Below, piece by piece: positions 5,670 through 12,682 of a DNA stretch of 14,622 nt. Made by a program: the position numbers and the translations under genes. Position 1 is the first letter of the stretch. Each line of letters begins with the position of its first letter. Under the pieces are notes generated by a model. That model saw only the letters and a list, made by a program, of their open reading frames with translations. It did not search any database and had not been told where the DNA came from. Source of the stretch: a bacterium (GTDB lineage Bacteria > Cyanobacteriota > Vampirovibrionia > Obscuribacterales > Obscuribacteraceae). Location: assembly GCA_030431355.1 (NCBI GenBank), contig JAUIJG010000090.1, forward strand, positions 1-14,622. Reading direction: 5' to 3'.

Positions 5670-8087
5670 TCAGAAATTCTCTTTCACTTCGTCCCGGTTT
5701 ATGAGCATCTCTACTTCATTCAGGACCTTGACCAGATCGTCCGGAACCCCTTCGGCTCTAAGATATTGGCGACACAGATCGAGAGTACGGCGGAAAGCTC
5801 GAACCACATCACCCTCATCATATACAGTGGCGTGGCGAATCTGATCCCAGCTGGCTCCCTGGGCCCACATCTCAGTAAGAGCGGCAAAGTGAGCGCTGTA
5901 GTTGATAGGTATCTCCACATCGAATTGCCGTTGGACCCTTTTAAGATCTCTAGCCATGCTATGGAGGTCACTAAGTCGTTGATCCACTCCAGGACTGGAT
6001 CTCAACTTTGTATGCTCTTGCAACCTTCCTTCTTCTTGAACAAGAATATTCAAAAGAGCAGCAAGTTCATGGGAGGCAAGACCATCAAACAACCCATTTA
6101 CCACAACTTCCGACAGGAACAACTCATTGGTACCACGGATACTGGCAGCCATGCGACCGAGCCTGGTGGGTTCGTTGCCATCCAAGTAGCCTTTAACCCG
6201 CAGAATATCTGCCAGGGAAACAAAGGTTCGCCAGTACTTGCCGGTCTCTCTTTCAATTCGCTTGCCAATATCTTTGATTCTCTTTTCCAGCTGGGCCACT
6301 CGACTGGTCTGATTGCTGCATGGCTTCTGCTCCGGACATCCGTGGCAGGGCATAGCATAGGCTTCATCAAGTAGCGTTGTGATCTCGGCTTTCATCTCTT
6401 CGATGGTGGCTTTGACTTCTGCGCTCTCCACCTCGATAACTTCTACTGTTTTCTTTTTAGAACGGCTTCTTCCATGGGGGATTCTGCCTTTCGGCTTCTG
6501 CCCTTTCTCTATCTGTTTTAACTGTTTGTGTTTTGTTCTGATCGCACCCAGGCGTTTGGAGTAAAGCTCAAGGTCACCAATCTCATCGGGGCATAGTGGA
6601 CTCTGCAATCTTCCAAGCTCAGCCTCGTACTCCATTTGCTTTATGTATAGCGGCTCCAGGAGTTGATTGGTCATGAATTGACCGAAACTTCTCTCGATCA
6701 AATCTTTGGCGTCTTCTATGGAATGACGCTCCAAAAGATTTAGCACCATGGCGTAGGAAGGGGTGAATTGACTGGCTAGTGGATCCGCCGGTGAGGTGGC
6801 AAGTTTAGCCGCGTCATCGACGGGCTCAAAAGTGTTGTGGAGAACTACAACATGGCCCAGTTCATCCATTCCACGACGACCGGCCCGGCCGGACATTTGT
6901 AAAAATTCCGAGGCGGTGAGGGTGCGGTGACCATCGTCAGACCGTTTTGTTAACGAACTGATAACTGTGGTGCGGGCAGGCATGTTGATCCCGGCAGCCA
7001 GAGTCTCTGTAGCGAATACCGCTTTCAAAAGACCGGCCTGGAATAACTTTTCCACTACCCCTTTCCAACTCGGCAGCATACCGGCATGGTGAACAGCCAT
7101 CCCTTCGAGCAAGTATGGAACATGGGGATGATTTTTCAAATTCGGATAGCTCACAGAAAGTTCTTCTATGGCAGCAAGCAGCTTTTCATGTTCCTTGTCC
7201 GATATGAGAGGAATCCCGCTGGCCCGCTTCATCGCCTCTTCACAGCCGCGACGGGAGAACATGAAATAGATCACCGGTAGCATATCTTTTCCGGACAGCG
7301 TGCCGAGGACGTCCCCCGGGTGAGAGGTGAAGGCGCTTCGTCCCCGACCTCTCTTCTGGCGATTGATAAAACGCTTCTTGCCGAAACGACTCTTCAAAAG
7401 TCCATTCACGGTGGTGCCGTTATGATTCAAAAGAGGATAGATTCTTCGTTCACCAAAGTAGTGAAACTCCAGAGGCACCGGTCTGAAATTGGAGCTCACC
7501 AGTTCAGTAGCACCATGGGTTTCATTTATCCATGTGGTCAGATCCCGAGCATTGGCGACGGTCGCGGACAATGCCACAAGTTTGATGTCTACGGGTGCGT
7601 AGATAATGGACTCTTCCCAGACAGTGCCACGCTCCGAGTCGTTCATATAATGACACTCATCGAGAATGACGAAGGAGACGTCTTTTAAATTACGTTTGAC
7701 ATCACCGAGTATGGTGCCATACAACATGTTTCGGAAAACTTCGGTGGTCATCACAACAATGGGCGCGTCCCGGTTGATGGACATGTCACCGGTCAAAAGA
7801 CCCACCTTCTCGTCGGAATACTTCTTCCTCAAGTCATAGAGCTTCTGGTTAGATAGCGCTTTTAAGGGAGTGGTATAGAAGCAACGCTTGTTGCTCGCCA
7901 GGGCTAGCTCAACAGCATACTCGGCGATGACGGTCTTACCCGCGCCGGTGGGAGCACAGACGACCACGCTCTTACCTTCATTGAGGTAGCGCATGGCTTC
8001 CAACTGAAAGTCATCCAGCTCAAAGGGAAAGAATTGAGCGGGGTCTATGTCAAGTTCCGACTTGGGACTGTGTGGGGATTCAGAAAT
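5670..8087 (-). CDS. Ski2-like DExH-box RNA helicase (probable ATT start)
   Basis: An ATP-dependent superfamily 2 helicase of the Ski2/Mtr4/HelY type, 805 aa from the ATT start. Motifs in order: APTGAGKT (45-52), DECH (143-146), SAT (174-176), FMFSRRG, AVHHAGMLPSWKG, TLAAGINMPAR, and QMSGRAGRRG (397-406). A basic stretch (PHGRSRSKKK) and a cysteine cluster CxxCx5C (581, 584, 590) lie in the insertion before the C-terminal DSHCT-like helical domain (about 620-800). Eukaryotic relatives unwind RNA for the exosome, so a role in RNA turnover or processing is likely. Start: the first ATG/GTG/TTG in frame is TTG 8003, which would remove the conserved segment LDIDPAQFFPFELDDFQLEA. The frame stays open up to a TAA at 8102-8100. 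ATT at 8087 has a good AAGGA (8101-8097) at 9 nt. A frameshift or sequencing error upstream is the alternative. The family call is very secure; the start is moderately so. Confidence 0.93.
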   Translation of the reverse strand: MSESPHSPKSELDIDPAQFFPFELDDFQLEAMRYLNEGKSVVVCAPTGAGKTVIAEYAVELALASNKRCFYTTPLKALSNQKLYDLRKKYSDEKVGLLTGDMSINRDAPIVVMTTEVFRNMLYGTILGDVKRNLKDVSFVILDECHYMNDSERGTVWEESIIYAPVDIKLVALSATVANARDLTTWINETHGATELVSSNFRPVPLEFHYFGERRIYPLLNHNGTTVNGLLKSRFGKKRFINRQKRGRGRSAFTSHPGDVLGTLSGKDMLPVIYFMFSRRGCEEAMKRASGIPLISDKEHEKLLAAIEELSVSYPNLKNHPHVPYLLEGMAVHHAGMLPSWKGVVEKLFQAGLLKAVFATETLAAGINMPARTTVISSLTKRSDDGHRTLTASEFLQMSGRAGRRGMDELGHVVVLHNTFEPVDDAAKLATSPADPLASQFTPSYAMVLNLLERHSIEDAKDLIERSFGQFMTNQLLEPLYIKQMEYEAELGRLQSPLCPDEIGDLELYSKRLGAIRTKHKQLKQIEKGQKPKGRIPHGRSRSKKKTVEVIEVESAEVKATIEEMKAEITTLLDEAYAMPCHGCPEQKPCSNQTSRVAQLEKRIKDIGKRIERETGKYWRTFVSLADILRVKGYLDGNEPTRLGRMAASIRGTNELFLSEVVVNGLFDGLASHELAALLNILVQEEGRLQEHTKLRSSPGVDQRLSDLHSMARDLKRVQRQFDVEIPINYSAHFAALTEMWAQGASWDQIRHATVYDEGDVVRAFRRTLDLCRQYLRAEGVPDDLVKVLNEVEMLINRDEVKENF

Positions 8088-8096
8088 TTCCGGAAT

Positions 8097-8101
8097 TCCT
8101 T
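8097..8101 (-). promoter_or_regulatory. Shine-Dalgarno (AAGGA) that decides the helicase ATT start
   Basis: On the minus strand AAGGA at 8101-8097 overlaps the in-frame upstream TAA (8102-8100) and lies 9 nt before ATT 8087. No ATG, GTG or TTG in this frame occurs between the TAA and TTG 8003. Confidence 0.5.
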
Positions 8102-8209
8102 AACTTGCTTTCTGCCTCTGGCAGGGCTCTAACAGAGAAATTGTCTCAAAGATTGCCTGGATTGTATTTATTTTGAAGTTAATGCTTCTTCCGAATTGTA
8201 CCAATGTAA

Positions 8210-8215
8210 TATAAT
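8210..8215 (+). promoter_or_regulatory. -10 box (TATAAT) of the tRNA-Pro gene
   Basis: A perfect TATAAT lies 22 bp before the first base of tRNA-Pro, predicting a transcript start near 8222 and a short leader. The -35 region (around 8186-8192, TTCTTCC) is weak. The same 150-bp spacer must also carry the promoter of the divergent helicase gene, which I could not place. Confidence 0.6.
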
Positions 8216-8237
8216 GACGCCAGTGCCATTTATTTAA

Positions 8238-8309
8238 CGGGACGTGGCGCAGGGGTAGCGCGCACCTTTGGGGTGGGTGAGGCCGGAGGTTCGAATCCTC
8301 TCGTCCCGA
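8238..8309 (+). tRNA. trnP: tRNA-Pro (anticodon GGG)
   Basis: A full 72-nt cloverleaf can be drawn by hand. The acceptor stem CGGGACG/CGTCCCG has 7 perfect pairs, with discriminator A at 8309. The D stem is GCGC/GCGC. The anticodon stem CACCT/GGGTG has one T-G wobble, with loop TTGGGGT and anticodon GGG at 8270-8272. The variable loop has 5 nt. The T stem GGAGG/CCTCT encloses loop TTCGAAT. CCA is not encoded. Anticodon GGG reads proline codons CCC and CCU. Confidence 0.95.
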
Positions 8310-8322
8310 TATAAAAACGAAG

Positions 8323-8352
8323 AAGGGCGGTTGCAAAACCGCCCTTTCTTTT
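8323..8352 (+). terminator. Intrinsic terminator after tRNA-Pro, probably bidirectional
   Basis: A 10-bp perfect stem, AAGGGCGGTT (8323-8332) with AACCGCCCTT (8337-8346), is closed by a GCAA tetraloop and runs into TTTCTTTT on the plus strand. Read on the minus strand, the stem is followed by CTTCGTTTTT, so it could also stop the leftward small gene at 8388-8678. Confidence 0.88.
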
Positions 8353-8387
8353 AACTGATGTAAACCGGATTTTTGTAAAGCACCCGG

Positions 8388-8678
8388 TTAGATTGCCACT
8401 CTTCTTAGCACTTTCCGACGCGGCTTCGACATTCTGAAGCTGTGAGGGCAAGGCTTTTTCTGGTCGACAACCTGGCGGGCATACTGCCTATCGTCCAGAT
8501 TGAGCAGCCGATCTTGATTACGCTTATCCATGGAGAAATTCTCCGTATTAAGCGGTGTTACCACATTAAAGCAGGGATTCAAGTGAACAAATTCCCGCAG
8601 TTTAAATTTGAGAATGGCTCTCAGCCGGTCATCGAGATGACTCAACATGACAGCTCTTTCAAGAGTATTAGGACTCAT
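8388..8678 (-). CDS. Possible small basic protein of unknown function
   Basis: The protein would have 96 aa. It starts at ATG (8678-8676) with GGAG at 8693-8690 and an 11-nt spacer, and ends 36 bp before the bidirectional hairpin terminator. It is basic, with no membrane helix and no signal peptide. The N-terminal part (ERAVMLSHLDDRLRAILKFKLREFVHL) could form an amphipathic helix, and the C-terminus is strongly basic (SFRMSKPRRKVLRRVA). There are two cysteines (in NPCF and KPCPH). I do not recognise a family. Supporting points are the ATG with RBS, a minus-strand promoter-like element upstream (8811-8838), the terminator downstream, and the lack of a better ORF here. Chance remains possible at this length. 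Confidence 0.5.
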   Translation of the reverse strand: MSPNTLERAVMLSHLDDRLRAILKFKLREFVHLNPCFNVVTPLNTENFSMDKRNQDRLLNLDDRQYARQVVDQKKPCPHSFRMSKPRRKVLRRVAI

Positions 8679-8810
8679 TACTAAAAACGCTCCAAAAAAT
8701 ATACAGAAGTATCAAAAACGATTCAGATGGTATGGATTCCGATGCCCATGATCCCCCTGAGAAATCGCCAAATATTCAGGGGTTCGCCAAAAGGGCTACT
8801 AAAGTGTTGA

Positions 8811-8838
8811 ATGTTAGCAGGTTGAGCCCCATTGTCAA
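8811..8838 (-). promoter_or_regulatory. Candidate promoter for the small leftward gene
   Basis: On the minus strand a consensus TTGACA (8838-8833) is followed after 16 bp by TAACAT (8816-8811), a 4/6 match to the -10 box. The predicted leader of about 125 nt contains a 7-bp inverted repeat (CCCCTGA 8754-8760 with TCAGGGG 8776-8782). Confidence 0.4.
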
Positions 8839-8860
8839 CATTAAATGCCAAGATTTCGTT

Positions 8861-8880
8861 AGGATTTAATCTTAAATCCT
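8861..8880. repeat. 20-bp inverted repeat downstream of the sigma factor gene
   Basis: The arms AGGATTTAA (8861-8869) and TTAAATCCT (8872-8880) match perfectly around a 2-bp TC centre. The site lies 22 bp upstream of the minus-strand TTGACA at 8838, where an activator or repressor could bind. It also lies 63 bp past the sigma factor stop, but has no T-tract, so terminator function is doubtful. Confidence 0.6.
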
Positions 8881-8943
8881 GACGTCGCAAAGCCTCGCAT
8901 ATCTGCCCACAGACAGGGAATACAGCGATCAGATATACAGCAC

Positions 8944-9750
8944 CTACTTGAACCTTGACTTGCCCTTCTTCGACGAAACCTTTGTCTCATCACAGTTTAT
9001 GGCTTCTTTCAACTTGCTGAGAGCGCTGTGAACAGCCCGGGAGACGCCCATCTCGGAAACTCCCAACACGCAAGCAGTCTCCTTTTGAGACAGATCGTAG
9101 AAGAAAACAAACTCGACAATCCTTCTTGTCTTTTCGCCAAGCTCCTTAAGAGCCTGGGAGATCTGTTCTCGATCTTCAGACAACTTGAGCAGGTCTTCAT
9201 ATTTATAGTCAGGAACCACATCGGACAGGGTTCGCTTTTCATATACTTCCGAATCCTGGGTGTAGCAATCCAGGGATTCGTAATGAAGCCGCACATCCCT
9301 GGACCTCTGGGCTTCCAGAATATCCGAGACCGATATACCCGAATGCCGGGAGAGCTCGTCCACGGTGGGAGAACGCTCCATGGCCTTTGATAGCTTCTCT
9401 TCCAGCTGGCTAATCTGAGAGTGAATCTCGGTCAACTTTCGCGGGACTTGAACAAGAGATGACTGATCCCTCAAATAATGACGAATCTCGCCCCGGATAT
9501 AGCACGTGGCAAGGGTCTTAAAACTGGCCGACCGGGTGCGTTCAGGGTCGTAATAGCCGATAGCCTTCAACAAGCCAATGGAGCCGACCTGAACCAGATC
9601 TTCGAGACTGTCCGGTTGATACTGACTGTAACGACGCGCAATCTTACGCACCAGGGGCATATGTTTCTCGACTATGGCATCGACCTCGTCTTCCTTGAAA
9701 TAGCAAGGATTAAGGTGCCATTTACTGGTTGAATTTTGCTTTGCAGCCAT
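8944..9750 (-). CDS. Group 3 (SigF-like) alternative RNA polymerase sigma factor
   Basis: The protein has 268 aa, a normal size for the SigB/SigF/SigG-type sigma-70 group. Region 2 (about 28-95) has the core-binding and -10 recognition signature: HMPLVRKIARRY, DLVQVGSIGLLKAI, FKTLATCYIRGEIRHYLRD. Region 3 (about 98-160) begins VQVPRKL and contains SPTVDELSRHSGIS. Region 4 (about 195-250) ends in the -35-binding helix-turn-helix LSQKETACVLGVSEMGVSRAVHSALSKLK. There is no region 1.1 and no full region 1.2, so it is not a primary sigma. In cyanobacteria such factors control motility and stress genes; which regulon applies here is not visible. A Lys/Ser-rich tail (SSKKGKSRFK) follows region 4. 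The start is ATG 9750 with only a poor RBS (GGA about 12 nt upstream). No anti-sigma or anti-anti-sigma gene is adjacent. It is divergent from the histidine kinase across 164 bp. Confidence 0.9.
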   Translation of the reverse strand: MAAKQNSTSKWHLNPCYFKEDEVDAIVEKHMPLVRKIARRYSQYQPDSLEDLVQVGSIGLLKAIGYYDPERTRSASFKTLATCYIRGEIRHYLRDQSSLVQVPRKLTEIHSQISQLEEKLSKAMERSPTVDELSRHSGISVSDILEAQRSRDVRLHYESLDCYTQDSEVYEKRTLSDVVPDYKYEDLLKLSEDREQISQALKELGEKTRRIVEFVFFYDLSQKETACVLGVSEMGVSRAVHSALSKLKEAINCDETKVSSKKGKSRFK

Positions 9751-9844
9751 CTAATTAACTATCCACGCCTGATATGGGATGATACATAGTCAATCTTCCC
9801 TTGACATCGTCTGCCTAAACTGTTTCCTGTACATCGTTAATTAG

Positions 9845-9874
9845 CTAAAATTGGACTGGGCAAGCCAATTTTAG
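9845..9874. repeat. Inverted repeat in the sigma factor / histidine kinase divergent spacer
   Basis: CTAAAATTGG (9845-9854) and CCAATTTTAG (9865-9874) match perfectly with a 10-bp spacer, so half-site centres are 20 bp apart, about two helical turns on one DNA face. It lies 41 bp before the kinase GTG and 94 bp before the sigma ATG. It could be an operator for a dimeric regulator or a 5' UTR hairpin of the kinase mRNA. An 8-bp palindrome TTAGCTAA overlaps its left edge at 9841-9848. Confidence 0.7.
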
Positions 9875-9914
9875 GGAAATCCCCCGAATCAAGCCCCCGT
9901 CGCCAGAGGAAATC

Positions 9915-11897
9915 GTGAATATCTTTCTCAAGCCTATCGCCAAACTGAGGTTGTCCTGGGGACGGACTTCAATCCAGAAACAGTTGGTTCTTCTGGGTCT
10001 CACCTGTATAGCCGCGCTGGTCACCTTCACCGCCTGGATATGGGTATCGAGAGCCCAGCACATGATCAATGACTCGGTGAAGCAGTTTGGTCTGGCCATC
10101 GCCCATGCCCTCGCCCGGGGCGGGGCTGAAGCCCTGGCCAACAGCGGCAATCTCGACGGTCTTCGCTATTACATTCTTGCCGAGAGAGGGCACACCCCAG
10201 CCATTGCTTATGTGGTCTTCTGCGACAAAAACGGCAACCTTCTTCTTGATCCCAATTCAAAAGAAGATCTGAAAAACGTATATAAGAAGTACGAGCAACC
10301 TATTGATCAGTATGAAGTTCCCAGCGTGACGGCTTCCCCTCCGGGCTATAGAAATATTACGAATATAGCCGTCTATATGAAGCGAAATCAAAAAGAGTTA
10401 GGTATCTGTTGGGTAGGTCTCGAGAACGATTCCTTCACGATTTTAGGAACCAAGAAAGAGACCCGCTTCTTCCTATTCTCGATCTTCGGCCTGGTGGCCC
10501 TGTTGGGCACCCTGGGAGTCTGGGCTAACTATGCCCTTCTCAATAAACCGATGAAAGCCCTGGCCAGGGGAGCATCCGAAATTGCCGCCGGTAGATTCGG
10601 TTTTCAGATTCCCTCCCAGCGAGCGGGCTCCGAAATTGATGAGCTGGTAAACGCTTTCAACTACATGTCCAGCAGATTGAAGCTTTACGATAAGCACAAT
10701 GTGGACAATTTGATGGCGGAGAGAAACAAATTCATCTCCGAGCGCAACAAGCTTGAATTAGTCCTCATGTCCATCGCCGACGGTGTCGTGGTCTGCGACC
10801 GAGACAACAAGGTCCAAATCGTCAACCGCGCAGCCACCGAACTCTTCGACAAAGAAGCCCAGGACATGCTCGGAAAACCGCTGGTGTTTTGCACGGAAGG
10901 TCCGGACGCTCCCATGATCTGCCAGGTCATTCAAGCCTTCACCGACTCATTGTCGCCGGGAACCCTTGATCCCATCGTCCAACAGGTAAACCTGGGAGAG
11001 AAGGTGGTGAGACTTCACTCCGCGCCGATCATGCTTAACAAAGACTTCCTGGGCTCGGTCATGATCATGCATGACGTAACCAAACAGGCCGAGCTGGAGC
11101 GCATGAAAAACGAGTTTATTTCCAACGTTTCCCATGAGCTGAGAACCCCCATCACCTCGATTAAAAGCTATGTGGACACCTTGTGCAACCACGGCGACAA
11201 GCTGGAAGACGACATCTACCGGGAGTTTCTGCAAATTATCGATAACGAAGCCGATAGGCTTATGTATCTGGTAAACGACGTCCTCCAACTGAGTAAACTC
11301 GAAGAAGCCGACAGAGAGCTGGATAAAGTCCCGATGGAGATTCGCCAGGCCTGCGAATCAGCCATAAGATCGGTGAATCTGATGGCCCGGGACCGGGGCA
11401 TAGATCTGGTCTATGAAGAGGAAGAAGAAGTTCCTTTCGTGGAGATAAACCAGGAATCTATAGAGCGGGTAATCATCAACCTTCTTACTAACGCCATCAA
11501 ATACACTCCTTCCGGAGGCAAAATCACAGTAATTGTGGAGCATCTAAAAGAGGAAGAGAAAGAAGAGATCGCCGTGCATATAAAGGATACCGGCATCGGC
11601 ATTCCCGAAGATTCACTGGCAAACGTCTTCGATCGATTCTTCCGGGTGGAAAAGAAAGTCCATACGATTAAAGGCACCGGCCTTGGTTTGACCATCGTCA
11701 AAAAGATTATCGAGAAACATGACGGTCGCCTGGGTGTGGTATCCGCCCTGGGAGAAGGCTCCACCTTCAGCTTCTACCTTCCCCTCACCAACTACGATGA
11801 TATCGAGGATGAGGTGGGTGAACTTCTGGAGCCGCCCCATGAAAACCAGGAGAACCTCGGCCTGAGCGGCAATGCGATCTCAGAAGCAGAAGTTTAG
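9915..11897 (+). CDS. Membrane sensor histidine kinase, HAMP-PAS-HisKA-HATPase (NblS/Hik33-like)
   Basis: The protein has 660 aa. TM1 is about 22-44 and TM2 about 185-207, enclosing a sensor domain of about 140 residues outside the cytoplasm. Then come HAMP (about 208-262), a coiled linker, PAS (about 280-390: IADGVVVCDRDNKVQIVNRAATELF), the dimerisation domain with phosphorylated His407 in FISNVSHELRTPITSIKSY, and the ATPase domain with N-box Asn526, DTGIGIP (558-564), FDRFFRVEK and GTGLGL (587-592). All catalytic motifs are intact. The order matches the NblS/DspA/Hik33 family of cyanobacteria and WalK of Gram-positives, which tune responses to light, nutrient or envelope stress through OmpR-type regulators. 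No response regulator is adjacent, so it is an orphan here. An acidic tail of about 35 residues follows the ATPase domain. The start is GTG with AGAGGA at 9905-9910, spacer 4. The annotation as a histidine kinase is certain; the NblS likeness is by architecture. Confidence 0.93.
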   Translation: MNIFLKPIAKLRLSWGRTSIQKQLVLLGLTCIAALVTFTAWIWVSRAQHMINDSVKQFGLAIAHALARGGAEALANSGNLDGLRYYILAERGHTPAIAYVVFCDKNGNLLLDPNSKEDLKNVYKKYEQPIDQYEVPSVTASPPGYRNITNIAVYMKRNQKELGICWVGLENDSFTILGTKKETRFFLFSIFGLVALLGTLGVWANYALLNKPMKALARGASEIAAGRFGFQIPSQRAGSEIDELVNAFNYMSSRLKLYDKHNVDNLMAERNKFISERNKLELVLMSIADGVVVCDRDNKVQIVNRAATELFDKEAQDMLGKPLVFCTEGPDAPMICQVIQAFTDSLSPGTLDPIVQQVNLGEKVVRLHSAPIMLNKDFLGSVMIMHDVTKQAELERMKNEFISNVSHELRTPITSIKSYVDTLCNHGDKLEDDIYREFLQIIDNEADRLMYLVNDVLQLSKLEEADRELDKVPMEIRQACESAIRSVNLMARDRGIDLVYEEEEEVPFVEINQESIERVIINLLTNAIKYTPSGGKITVIVEHLKEEEKEEIAVHIKDTGIGIPEDSLANVFDRFFRVEKKVHTIKGTGLGLTIVKKIIEKHDGRLGVVSALGEGSTFSFYLPLTNYDDIEDEVGELLEPPHENQENLGLSGNAISEAEV

Positions 11898-12131
11898 AAT
11901 GGTATCATCTTAAATTAAGCGAAGTTTAGACATTTTCGCCAGACGATCCTCGAAAAGCTGCTTACTCAGAGGGATTACAAGATCGATTTCGATCAAAAAT
12001 CCGCCTGCGCCACCCCTGTCCGAGATCCAACACATAGAACGCGCATATGCGGCGATGGCAGGACGAATATGGCAGCGGTTCCAACATTAGCAACTTATAC
12101 AGTTAACAAATAAGTTTCCAAGCTGAGCCCG
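11898..12131. other. Non-coding spacer between the histidine kinase and coaD
   Basis: No supported ORF, RNA gene or clear terminator is seen. Small symmetrical elements occur: GATCG-ATTT-CGATC at 11981-11994 and the 10-bp palindrome CGCATATGCG at 12042-12051. The GC-rich middle (about 11999-12085) differs from the AT-rich end (12088-12118). The coaD promoter follows at 12132. Confidence 0.5.
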
Positions 12132-12140
12132 TGATATGAT
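12132..12140 (+). promoter_or_regulatory. Extended -10 promoter of coaD
   Basis: TGA-TATGAT matches the extended -10 pattern (TGn then a 5/6 match to TATAAT). The -35 region is poor, as is common with extended -10 promoters. Transcription would begin near 12147, giving a leader of about 44 nt before the TTG start. Confidence 0.5.
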
Positions 12141-12179
12141 TTGGACCGTTGACAAGCACTCTCAAAATTAATCGATGGG

Positions 12180-12185
12180 AGGAGG
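12180..12185 (+). promoter_or_regulatory. Strong Shine-Dalgarno (AGGAGG) setting the coaD TTG start
   Basis: A perfect AGGAGG lies 5 nt before TTG 12191. It decides the start against the longer frame from TTG 12149, which has no RBS and would add 14 residues not typical of CoaD. Confidence 0.8.
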
Positions 12186-12190
12186 GGATA

Positions 12191-12682
12191 TTGGCTCGGG
12201 CCATCTATCCGGGATCATTTGATCCGATTACATCTGGCCACCTGGACATTGTAAAAAGGGCGGCTAAGATCTTCGATCAAGTAATAATGGCGGTAGTCGC
12301 CAATCCGGGTAAGTCACCGCTCTTACCGATGGAGGTGAGGACCAAGCTCATAGAGGAGACAGTAAAAGATATTGACGGAATCACAGTAAGTTCCTTTCAA
12401 GGCCTCACCGTTGATTACGCTAAAGAAAACAATATCTTCTGTCTTATTCGAGGGCTTAGAGCTATTTCAGACTTTGAAGCAGAGTTAGGAATGGCACAAA
12501 CCAACAAACAGCTCTTTCCTGAGCTAGAAACTATTTTTCTTATGACTAAAGCAGAGTATTCTTTTATAAGTTCTTCTACAGTCAAAGAAATCATCCGCCT
12601 CGGTGGAAACGTTTCTGAATTCGTACCAAAACCTGTTAACGATTACTTGAAGCAGAACTTCAGTAGAGGCATTACAGAATGA
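12191..12682 (+). CDS. coaD: Phosphopantetheine adenylyltransferase
   Basis: The protein has 163 aa, the usual length for bacterial CoaD (about 160). It transfers AMP from ATP to 4'-phosphopantetheine, giving dephospho-CoA, the penultimate step of coenzyme A synthesis, in the cytoplasm. The nucleotidyltransferase signature is clear: YPGSFDPITSGHLDI with the TxGH motif (14-17), then NPGKSPLLP with Lys41, RGLRAISDFEAE with the catalytic-site Arg (87-98), and the ISSS motif near the end (126-129), followed by VKEIIRLGGNVSEFVP. The start is TTG behind a perfect Shine-Dalgarno, consistent with the conserved N-terminus. The stop TGA overlaps the ATG of the coiled-coil gene (ATGA), so the two are translationally coupled. 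Highly confident. Confidence 0.97.
   Translation: MARAIYPGSFDPITSGHLDIVKRAAKIFDQVIMAVVANPGKSPLLPMEVRTKLIEETVKDIDGITVSSFQGLTVDYAKENNIFCLIRGLRAISDFEAELGMAQTNKQLFPELETIFLMTKAEYSFISSSTVKEIIRLGGNVSEFVPKPVNDYLKQNFSRGITE

Noticed and set aside
5766..6374. Rightward 202-codon ORF inside the helicase gene
   Set aside because: Lies opposite the clear helicase frame, with no recognisable domain or RBS; a shadow.
7320..7688. Rightward 122-codon ORF inside the helicase gene
   Set aside because: Covers helicase motifs in antisense; low-complexity mixed composition and no start signal.
8100..8451. Two leftward ORFs (8100-8336 and 8230-8451) containing the peptide GFEPPASPTP or a similar stretch
   Set aside because: They are antisense to tRNA-Pro. 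This type of peptide is a well-known false product of translating tRNA genes backwards.
9801..9833. Consensus TTGACA at 9801-9806 as a promoter of the histidine kinase
   Set aside because: No acceptable -10 hexamer at 15-19 bp; only a -35-like match, so not called.
11898..12131. Riboswitch or small RNA in the spacer before coaD
   Set aside because: Only short symmetrical elements are visible; no known riboswitch core and no terminator-antiterminator pair.
12149..12190. Upstream TTG start for coaD, adding 14 residues
   Set aside because: No RBS, and AGGAGG 5 nt before TTG 12191 gives the standard CoaD N-terminus.
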